Source: Obesumbacterium proteus
GTDB taxonomy: Bacteria > Pseudomonadota > Gammaproteobacteria > Enterobacterales > Enterobacteriaceae
Length of the DNA stretch: 64,000 nucleotides
Direction of reading: 5' to 3'
Assembly (NCBI RefSeq): GCF_001586165.1
Contig: NZ_CP014608.1
Location: 4,278,001 to 4,342,000 of the forward strand
Shown here: positions 57,068 to 64,000 of the stretch, piece by piece
Numbering within the stretch: position 1 is the stretch's first letter
Layout of the letters: each line of letters begins with the position of its first letter
Made by a program: the position numbers and the translations under genes
Notes under the pieces: generated by a model
The model's database searches: none
What the model was told of the DNA's origin: nothing
Seen by the model: only the letters and a program-made list of their open reading frames with translations

Positions 57068-57793
57068 ATGCGCACGCTATTTATTGCAGATTTGCATCTT
57101 AGCGAACAGGAACCGGCGATTACCGCCGGTTTTCTGCGTTTTTTACAGCGCGATGCCTATCAGGCAGATGCTTTGTATATTCTCGGTGACTTTTTTGAAT
57201 ACTGGATTGGCGACGACGATCCACAGCCGCTGCACCGTGAAATTGCCACAGCATTACGCGATCTAACGGCTTCTGGCGTACCGTGCTATTTCATTCACGG
57301 CAACCGTGATTTCTTGATAGGTAAACGTTTCGCGCAGGAATGCGGTATGACGTTACTTCCGCAAGAAACGTTGTTAACGCTGTATGGACACCGCATTCTC
57401 ATCATGCACGGTGATACACTGTGTATCGACGATGAAGACTACCAGCGCTACCGCCGTAAAGTGCACAACCCGCTTATTCAAACGTTGTTCTTATGGCTAC
57501 CTCTGCGTACACGCTTAAATATCGCGGCCAAAATGCGCGATCGCAGTCAGATGACCAACGGTGATAAATCTGACGCCATCATGGACGTCAATCAACATGC
57601 GGTTATAGAAGCGTTAGAGAGAAATCAGGCCGAGTGGCTGATTCATGGGCATACTCACCGCCCAGCGATTCATGATATCTCCATGCCGAACGGTAAGCTT
57701 GCAAAACGGGCCGTACTGGGCGCATGGCACTATCAAGGATCGATGATAAGCGTTACGCCCGCAGGTATTGAACTGATTGAGTTCCCTTTCTAA
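57068..57793 (+). CDS. lpxH: UDP-2,3-diacylglucosamine hydrolase
   Basis: 241 residues. Metallophosphoesterase motifs ADLHL, YILGDFFEYWIGDD, IHGNRDFLIGKR, HGDTLC, IHGHTHRP. Step of lipid A synthesis. Follows ppiB. Confidence 0.96.
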   Translation: MRTLFIADLHLSEQEPAITAGFLRFLQRDAYQADALYILGDFFEYWIGDDDPQPLHREIATALRDLTASGVPCYFIHGNRDFLIGKRFAQECGMTLLPQETLLTLYGHRILIMHGDTLCIDDEDYQRYRRKVHNPLIQTLFLWLPLRTRLNIAAKMRDRSQMTNGDKSDAIMDVNQHAVIEALERNQAEWLIHGHTHRPAIHDISMPNGKLAKRAVLGAWHYQGSMISVTPAGIELIEFPF

Positions 57794-57796
57794 AAG

Positions 57797-57815
57797 CGCC
57801 TTAAACTGGCGCTAG
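57797..57815. terminator. Hairpin between lpxH and dnaC
   Basis: AGCGCC/GGCGCT stem between convergent genes. It overlaps the dnaC stop region. No strong T-run. Confidence 0.45.
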
Positions 57816-58558
57816 TATTCGTTGCCCACGACGCGGCTACGATAGCTTTCCCAATCAAAATTAACCCATAAACTGTTACCTAAGCTCATACGATCCATCA
57901 CGCGTTCGCCGAGCAACGTATTCATGCTCTGCACGTTTAGGTTAGACAGCATACCGGTTGGTCGTTTAGACGATGAGCGACGGTCGACAATTTGATTGAT
58001 GATCACTTTTTCATAGCGAGATTCGGTCTGCACACCAATTTCATCAATAACCAGCAAATCCACCGCGCTGAGATCCTCTAACAGGCGCTCTTCGGTAGTA
58101 TCGCTGTTACCGCTAAACGTCCCCTTCATGCTCGACATCAAATCCGCTACGGTGACGATAAGCACTGACTTATTGCGTAAAATCAGATCGTTGCCAATAG
58201 CCGCAGCCAGATGATTTTTACCTGTACCAGGCTTACCGGAAAACACAAAGCTTGCGATATTGCCGTCAAATTCAGCAGCATATTGGCGAGCACGTTCCAG
58301 CGCGATGCGCTGCCCTTCGCACTCAACACGATAATTATCAAACGAGCAGTTCATATGCAGAGGGCGAATCCCTGAGCGCTTGAAAACGCGCTGCATTTTC
58401 ATTGCCTGATTCTCACGCGAAATGGCTTCTGAACGTTTACGCCCTTCTTCTTCCTGCCAAATGCGCCATTCCTCGGCGTTAGTAAACTTTGGCTCAACGT
58501 GAGCAGGCATCATTTTCTTCAATCTCTGCATCAGGTTCATGCTAGCGGCATCTTTCAT
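57812..58558 (-). CDS. dnaC: DNA replication protein DnaC (helicase loader)
   Basis: 248 residues; MNLMQRLKKMMPAHVEPKF near the start. Walker A FVFSGKPGTGKNHLAAAIGN, Walker B DLLVIDEIGVQTES. Loads DnaB at oriC. Start chosen at the second ATG of TAATGATG, coupled to dnaT. Confidence 0.95.
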   Translation of the reverse strand: MKDAASMNLMQRLKKMMPAHVEPKFTNAEEWRIWQEEEGRKRSEAISRENQAMKMQRVFKRSGIRPLHMNCSFDNYRVECEGQRIALERARQYAAEFDGNIASFVFSGKPGTGKNHLAAAIGNDLILRNKSVLIVTVADLMSSMKGTFSGNSDTTEERLLEDLSAVDLLVIDEIGVQTESRYEKVIINQIVDRRSSSKRPTGMLSNLNVQSMNTLLGERVMDRMSLGNSLWVNFDWESYRSRVVGNEY

Positions 58559-58560
58559 CA

Positions 58561-59124
58561 TTAACCTCTGAAACCTTTAGGGATGGAATAATCTTGTTCG
58601 CCTATGTCATTGATATCACGTTTTGGCTGACCACCGTTACTCATGCGATTTTGCTGCACGCTGCGTGCGAGTTTCTGCTGCCATTGCACATGATGGAAGG
58701 CCTTCCCCTCCGCCTGCCAATAAGCAACAAAGGAGGCCAATTCAGTTGGGGTCACCGGTGAGGTCAAAATGCATCCCCACATTGCCGCCATACGCAAAAA
58801 GTCAGCGTCGGGCTGCCATCCTGCGTACATCACAAACTTACCTAGCGGTGTTGGAATATTCTGTGCGGCAGGAACAGCGGCATCGTGGCTAAAATCATCA
58901 TTAAACAGAGACTCTTCAAGAGTAACATCTGAATTTGCGCGGCCAGCCGCTTCTTCAATAGCCAACAGCTCAGCCATTCTCTCTGGTGTCACTGCGTAAA
59001 AAATTGGCATGTTGTTATCGAGCACAGTCATTATTCCACGATCGCCGGATTTTAACGCCGTCGCCGGATCGCGGCTAAATGAATCTAAGCTCGTAATAGA
59101 AGAGGCCAAAATTTTGACAGACAT
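58561..59124 (-). CDS. dnaT: Primosomal protein DnaT
   Basis: 187 residues. MPIFYAVTPERMAELLAIEE, GKFVMYAGWQPDADFLRMAA, FHHVQWQQKLARSVQQNRMS, ending PKGFRG. Works with PriA/B and DnaC in replication restart. Confidence 0.93.
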   Translation of the reverse strand: MSVKILASSITSLDSFSRDPATALKSGDRGIMTVLDNNMPIFYAVTPERMAELLAIEEAAGRANSDVTLEESLFNDDFSHDAAVPAAQNIPTPLGKFVMYAGWQPDADFLRMAAMWGCILTSPVTPTELASFVAYWQAEGKAFHHVQWQQKLARSVQQNRMSNGGQPKRDINDIGEQDYSIPKGFRG

Positions 59125-59338
59125 GTTTTCTTTTTACTCTGATGAAGTGTGAACTGATAAAACGAACAACGGTGTATACCGTCCAAATACCACGCGCCCG
59201 AGGGGTTTTTAGCCCTGAGCTATCTGGCGGTATATTACCAGTCCATACAGTATAAATCAGTCTTATCTCGAACGAGAGAAGGAATGAAATGACCACACGA
59301 ATGAGAAAGCGCGGAATTCCTGATAATTCAGCGAAAAA

Positions 59339-60721
59339 CTAAGCCACTGTGTGCTCAAAATCGGAGATAGGATGCGAGTACACCACAACACGATTTCGCC
59401 CACCTTTTTTGGCTTGATACATCGCAGCATCAGCTCGAGATACGCTCTCATCTGCGCTGAGATGCTGATCGGTGATGGTGTACACACCGATGCTAACGGT
59501 GACTTTTTCTGGGCCACCGTGCACATGGACCTCTTCTGACACACGATTGCGAATATTTTCAGCAATTCTAGACGCTGACTTTGTATTTAATCCTTTAAGA
59601 ATAATGGCAAACTCTTCGCCACCATAACGCGCAACCACATCCGTTTTACGCACCGATGCCACCATCGTATCAGCAACACGACGAATCACTTTGTCGCCAA
59701 CAGGATGACCGTAGCCGTCATTGATACTTTTAAAATGGTCGATATCAATGAAAAACAGAGAAATCGGTGATACTTCCGAAGCGCCTTTGATTCGGCTAGC
59801 CAACCTGTTGTCAAAGTAACGCCGATCATACAGATGAGTGAGGGAGTCACGGATCGACTTCTCATAAGATTCGAGGTAATCCTCTAACCCCTTTTGATAA
59901 AGCTTGTAGATGTCGTAAATAAACGCCAAAACAACGAACAGCGTAGCCAATACCTCAAATAAATGAGAACCATACCATGCCAGTGAAGTCACGTATGCGC
60001 TACGCCACATCAGCAAGATACTGCCAAGAAACGCTACGCAGCTGAGACTAAGGCTAAACCAAAACCCATTAACCAACTTAGTAAAGAAAACGACCGTAAA
60101 TGTCGTTATTACCCAAATAATGATTAAGGCATTGCCAATATGTGAACTCCACAAACGGCGATAGTTCAGTTCGTCCGGTTCAATTATCGGCAATTGTAAT
60201 ATGTTATTATTGCTGATAATAACGACAGCAAAACCCACTGCTATCAATATAACTAAAGTACAACTCGCCGTTACGGTGCTTTTATTAACATAATTATATT
60301 TATTTTTTATATAAAATAGCACCGAGAGTAAAAACAACACGGCCATTGAAAAACTGCGAATAACAAAATCCACGGCTAAAGCATTTGCACTTTCTTTAAT
60401 ATTAGACTCGGAAATTAAAACACCAGGATATATAAACAGACTATTCGCGAGGAATAAGCTCGATAGTCCATAGGCACTGGCTATAGCGATCAGGTGTAAA
60501 TGTGTGTTATTGAAGTGAAAACGAATCAAAATAATAATCGTTAAAAACATATGTAAAACAAAGACAATAGCGGTAGATACAGGGAAGAACGAGCGTAAAA
60601 CGTCAAAGCGATGGGCGCCAAAGCGGATAAAAAATGCAAATAGACAAAATAGTAATAGGAAAGAAACAAAACTAAGAAAATGGCCTTTTGCCAGAAATGA
60701 TGATTTTCCGTTTTCTAACAT
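59339..60721 (-). CDS. Membrane diguanylate cyclase (MASE4-like plus GGDEF)
   Basis: 460 residues from MLENGKSSFLAKGHFLSFVS. About eight N-terminal membrane helices resembling MASE4 (CdgI type), then GGDEF domain with DSLTHLYDRRYFDNR and active RYGGEEFAIIL. No RxxD I-site upstream of GGEEF is obvious. Makes c-di-GMP. Paralogue of the 62,882 gene. Confidence 0.88.
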   Translation of the reverse strand: MLENGKSSFLAKGHFLSFVSFLLLFCLFAFFIRFGAHRFDVLRSFFPVSTAIVFVLHMFLTIIILIRFHFNNTHLHLIAIASAYGLSSLFLANSLFIYPGVLISESNIKESANALAVDFVIRSFSMAVLFLLSVLFYIKNKYNYVNKSTVTASCTLVILIAVGFAVVIISNNNILQLPIIEPDELNYRRLWSSHIGNALIIIWVITTFTVVFFTKLVNGFWFSLSLSCVAFLGSILLMWRSAYVTSLAWYGSHLFEVLATLFVVLAFIYDIYKLYQKGLEDYLESYEKSIRDSLTHLYDRRYFDNRLASRIKGASEVSPISLFFIDIDHFKSINDGYGHPVGDKVIRRVADTMVASVRKTDVVARYGGEEFAIILKGLNTKSASRIAENIRNRVSEEVHVHGGPEKVTVSIGVYTITDQHLSADESVSRADAAMYQAKKGGRNRVVVYSHPISDFEHTVA

Positions 60722-61126
60722 AGCGAACATCCTGTTCTCTAACCGCCATTAAGGTTAAGTTATATTTTCGTGTTATTAATTTAATAACTGCTGTATACCA
60801 TTATATAAACTGGCATTCAATAGATTAAATCAATCATTACAAATTAAATCCACGTCATTAATTAAATTTATAGTACAACTGCAATAGATCGAATTATTAT
60901 ATATTTTAAAGTTAATAAATAAGTAGGAAGTTTATTCAGTTAGTCGTTCATTAAAGCATGATGGAAAATTAATCAAATAACTCAATATTATTATAGCCAA
61001 AATTTTTCAGGCTATTATTACAATATATCTCAGAAACATAGCCCTGCAAAAAACGACTGCACGATGTACATAACGTTGGTATCAAAAGGGTCACTTTCAG
61101 CATCAAAACTCAACGACGGCGATGCT
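60722..61126. other. Long AT-rich intergenic region
   Basis: About 400 bp between divergent DGC and purE genes. It is very AT-rich (many TTAATTAAA-like runs) and probably carries the DGC promoter. No ORF or RNA I can support. Confidence 0.5.
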
Positions 61127-61164
61127 ACGCAACCGTTTTCGTCACTATAAACACGTGATATACT
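61127..61164 (+). promoter_or_regulatory. PurR operator and purEK promoter
   Basis: ACGCAACCGTTTTCGT at 61127-61142 closely matches the PurR box (ACGCAAACGTTTGCGT). A -10 TATACT is at 61159-61164. The same arrangement as E. coli purE, so repression by purines is expected. Confidence 0.85.
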
Positions 61165-61234
61165 TCGCGCCTCTTTACTTGCTCAGCGCAGCTGGGTTAC
61201 CAAAGTTAGTTCGTTAAACAGGAGCTTGCCATCA

Positions 61235-61759
61235 ATGTCAGCCAATGTTGTTCCGGCTAACCCATCCGAGGCAAAAATTGCCATCGTTATGGGTTCCAAA
61301 AGCGATTGGGCTACCATGCAGTTTGCCGCCGAAGTTTTGACCCAGCTTGATGTTAAGTTCCATGTCGAAGTGGTTTCCGCTCACCGAACTCCTGACAAAC
61401 TCTTTAGCTTTGCCGAACAGGCCAGCGAACGAGGTTTTGACGTCATTATCGCCGGTGCCGGTGGCGCAGCACATTTGCCAGGCATGCTGGCGGCAAAAAC
61501 ATTAGTTCCTGTACTCGGCGTGCCCGTGCAAAGCGCTGCGCTTAGCGGCGTAGACAGCCTCTATTCCATTGTGCAAATGCCGCGCGGTATCCCTGTTGGC
61601 ACACTGGCTATTGGCAAAGCTGGCGCAGCAAACGCGGGATTATTGGCGGCTCAAATTTTAGCACTGCATGATCCGATGCTCGCACGTCGTATAGCGGCAT
61701 GGCGTCAGGCACAAACAGATGAAGTGCTGGCGCATCCCGATCCACGGGAGGAAGCATGA
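61235..61759 (+). CDS. purE: 5-(carboxyamino)imidazole ribonucleotide mutase
   Basis: 174 residues. GSKSDWATM, SAHRTPDKL, GAGGAAHLPGMLAAKT motifs. The N-terminus, MSANVVPANPSEAKIAIVMG, is slightly extended. Step 6 of purine synthesis. Overlaps purK (ATGA). Confidence 0.96.
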   Translation: MSANVVPANPSEAKIAIVMGSKSDWATMQFAAEVLTQLDVKFHVEVVSAHRTPDKLFSFAEQASERGFDVIIAGAGGAAHLPGMLAAKTLVPVLGVPVQSAALSGVDSLYSIVQMPRGIPVGTLAIGKAGAANAGLLAAQILALHDPMLARRIAAWRQAQTDEVLAHPDPREEA

Positions 61760-62826
61760 AGCCCGTTTGTGTTTTAGGAAATGGCCAGCTTGGCCGCATG
61801 CTACGTCAGGCGGGTGAACCGCTGGGGATCACTGTTTTCCCCGTCGGGCTCGACGTTGATCCCGAAGCCGTTCCTTGGCAACAAGGCGTTATTACGGCTG
61901 AAATTGAACGCTGGCCAGAAACCCCGTTAACCCGCGAATTAGCTCGCCACAATGGTTTTGTTAACCGTGATATTTTTCCACGTCTAGCCGATCGTTTAAC
62001 GCAAAAGCAGCTGTTGGATGAGCTGAACTTAGCCACCTCGCCATGGCAGCTACTAGCTTCAGCAAGCGAATGGCCAGAAGTCTTCGCCAATATCGGCCAA
62101 TTCGCGATAGTGAAGCGCCGCACCGGCGGTTACGATGGACGTGGTCAATGGCGAATTCGCCCCGGTGATGAGGCTGAATTACCGACAGATGCTTACGGTG
62201 AATGTATCGTTGAGCAAGGCATCAACTTTTCTGGCGAGGTGTCATTAGTCGGCGCCCGCGCCCATGATGGCCATTGTGTGTTTTATCCTTTGACGCACAA
62301 CCTGCATGAAGATGGTATTCTGCGAACTAGCGTCGCCCTTCCACAGCCAAATGCTCAGCTTCAGCAACAGGCAGAGCAGATGCTTAGCGCTATCATGAAT
62401 GAACTGGGTTACGTCGGCGTGATGGCGATGGAGTGCTTTGTGGTAGGGGACAGCTTACTGATTAACGAACTTGCACCACGCGTCCATAACAGCGGCCACT
62501 GGACTCAGAATGGTGCATCGATAAGCCAGTTTGAATTGCATCTGCGCGCTATTCTGGATCTGCCACTCCCAACTCCCGTGGTCAGTACGCCTTCGGTCAT
62601 GGTTAATTTGATTGGTACCGAGCTGAACTATGAGTGGATGTCACAGCCGTTAGTGCATCTTCATTGGTACGATAAAGAAGTACGCTCAGGGCGTAAGGTT
62701 GGCCATCTCAATTTAAATGACGCTAACGCTTCGCTTCTGGCCACTGCGTTAAGTGAGCTTACGTCACAGCTACCGGCGGAATATCACAGCGGGCTGCGTT
62801 GGGCACAGCAAAAACTTCTCGCCTGA
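61756..62826 (+). CDS. purK: 5-(carboxyamino)imidazole ribonucleotide synthase
   Basis: 356 residues. ATP-grasp: KRRTGGYDGRGQWRIRPGDE, EVSLVGAR, NELAPRVHNSGHWTQNGA. Uses ATP and bicarbonate on AIR, feeding PurE. Confidence 0.96.
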   Translation: MKPVCVLGNGQLGRMLRQAGEPLGITVFPVGLDVDPEAVPWQQGVITAEIERWPETPLTRELARHNGFVNRDIFPRLADRLTQKQLLDELNLATSPWQLLASASEWPEVFANIGQFAIVKRRTGGYDGRGQWRIRPGDEAELPTDAYGECIVEQGINFSGEVSLVGARAHDGHCVFYPLTHNLHEDGILRTSVALPQPNAQLQQQAEQMLSAIMNELGYVGVMAMECFVVGDSLLINELAPRVHNSGHWTQNGASISQFELHLRAILDLPLPTPVVSTPSVMVNLIGTELNYEWMSQPLVHLHWYDKEVRSGRKVGHLNLNDANASLLATALSELTSQLPAEYHSGLRWAQQKLLA

Positions 62827-62840
62827 TTTTAGCCATCAAA

Positions 62841-62866
62841 AACGGAGCCCAAAGGCTCCGTTTTTA
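62841..62866 (+). terminator. purEK terminator
   Basis: AACGGAGCC/GGCTCCGTT stem followed by TTTTT. Confidence 0.85.
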
Positions 62867-62881
62867 CTTCACAAAGATAAA

Positions 62882-64000
62882 CTACGTATATATTGGCCTC
62901 AATGGCGCTGAATTTTCACGCCCCATTATTTCTGCGGTACGCGCCGAATAGATAACCACACGATCGCGCCCTTCTTGCTTGGCTTGATACATGGCCTCGT
63001 CAGCGCGGGCAACGCATTGTTCAGCGGTAAGCTCATTTCCCACCACGGTATAAATACCAATGCTGATAGTAATTTTCTCAGGAACATCCTGACCGTATGG
63101 CGAGTCCTGATGATGGCAAATTTTAGCACGTATTTTCTCTGCAATTTCTAACGCATCATCTCGGCTAACACCATCGAGCATCACCGAAAACTCCTCGCCA
63201 CCAATCCGCGCCGCAATATCTGTCTTGCGTATCGAATTCTGCAAAGTTTTAGCCACATACTGAATCACACGGTCACCGGTAACATGCCCGTAAATATCAT
63301 TAATACGTTTGAAATGATCAATATCGGCCACCAGCAAGGTAATTGGCGCATTTGTTGATGCACTCTGCATTCGATTAACTAAAGAATCATAGTAGTAGCT
63401 GCGATTATATAAACGCGTCATCGGATCGCGAATAGAATTATTATAGGAAATCTTATAGTCGATACGTGCTTTTTGATAGAGTTTAAAAATATCAAATAAG
63501 AAAGCCAGCATGACAACAAACGTGGCAAGCACTTCAAAAAGATGAGCGCCATACCATGCTAGAGAGGTCAAATATTCGCTGCCGCTAAGCAGCATCGTGC
63601 TCCCTAAGAAAGCCATACAGCTAAGACTTAGACTTGCCCAAAAGTTATTCTTCACACCGGCAAACCACATTACTGCACAGGTTGTACCGCCCCAGAGTAA
63701 AACCAGATAGAGCCCAACGGATGAGTTCCAAAACTGCTGATAAGAAAGGCTTCCCTCATCAACAATCGGCAGGCTTAAAACTAAGCTATGGCTAGAAACA
63801 AAATAGGCGGTAGACAGCAGAATAATCGTCAAGCACGTGCAGAGAGCCGTAACCGAAACCATATTAATAAATCGGTTATTCCATAAACGATAAACAACTA
63901 AAGATAAAAGGAAAAATATCGCCATGCTGGCACTACGAAAGATAAAATAGATGGCCAAATCATTAGCGTTAGTACCAATTCCACCCTCGGTGAAAATAAC
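62882..64000 (-). CDS. Second MASE4-like/GGDEF diguanylate cyclase (partial)
   Basis: Open beyond the right edge: codons up to 64000 continue in frame (VIFTEGGIGTNANDLAIYF), matching the paralogue at 59,339. GGDEF: RIGGEEFSVML, DPMTRLYNRSYYYDS. Probably catalytically active. The C-terminal tail after VVIYSARTAE is longer than in the paralogue. Confidence 0.85.
   Translation of the reverse strand, partial: VIFTEGGIGTNANDLAIYFIFRSASMAIFFLLSLVVYRLWNNRFINMVSVTALCTCLTIILLSTAYFVSSHSLVLSLPIVDEGSLSYQQFWNSSVGLYLVLLWGGTTCAVMWFAGVKNNFWASLSLSCMAFLGSTMLLSGSEYLTSLAWYGAHLFEVLATFVVMLAFLFDIFKLYQKARIDYKISYNNSIRDPMTRLYNRSYYYDSLVNRMQSASTNAPITLLVADIDHFKRINDIYGHVTGDRVIQYVAKTLQNSIRKTDIAARIGGEEFSVMLDGVSRDDALEIAEKIRAKICHHQDSPYGQDVPEKITISIGIYTVVGNELTAEQCVARADEAMYQAKQEGRDRVVIYSARTAEIMGRENSAPLRPIYT

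Overview
The window holds most of a lambdoid, siphovirus-type prophage (about 1-51,630) integrated at a tRNA-Arg(UCU) gene, followed by host chromosome (51,633-64,000). The host is an enterobacterium. The folD, ybcJ, cysS, ppiB, lpxH, purE, purK order matches the Escherichia coli argU neighbourhood, and the proteins are close to but not the same as those of E. coli. Hafnia or Obesumbacterium is my best guess, but the genus is inference. The left end of the window falls inside the tail-tip gene J, so the distal prophage end and its att site are not seen.

The late genes lie on the minus strand. Reading in the direction of transcription (right to left), they are: late promoter with a structured leader (31.2-31.7 kb), lambda-like dual-start holin, endolysin, Rz/Rz1, small cassettes, terminase, portal, head morphogenesis protein fused to a metallopeptidase-like domain, scaffold, capsid with an Ig-like extension reached only by -1 frameshift, head-tail connectors including a proteasome-like protein, tail tube, frameshifted tail chaperones (A_AAA_AAC), tape measure, and M-L-K-I-J. 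A P22-like second immunity region (arc-like, BRO-N antirepressor, divergent mnt-like) and a HicA/HicB-like pair sit between the tape measure and gene M.

The primary control region lies at 36.8-39.9 kb. It has cII, nutR, cro, a three- or four-site operator region and a leaderless cI. About 2 kb away are a second operator/promoter pair, nutL and a 51-codon N gene. Replication genes (O with internal iterons, DnaB-type helicase) and nin genes (NinB, NinE, DUF1364, RusA, NinH, Q) run leftward. The rightward early operon carries a cIII candidate, a DEDDh exonuclease, a Sak4-like ATPase, SSB, repeat proteins, an MT-A70 methyltransferase, excisionase and integrase.

Several accessory cassettes are bracketed by near-identical terminator hairpins: HicAB, a zinc-ribbon membrane protein, KilA-N, an Acb2/Tad1-like protein and a pentapeptide protein. 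This suggests a modular, terminator-insulated way of gaining genes. The host segment contains folD, an aldehyde dehydrogenase, ybcJ, cysS, a frameshifted ppiB, lpxH, dnaC/dnaT, and purEK flanked by two paralogous diguanylate cyclases. The second cyclase runs off the right edge.
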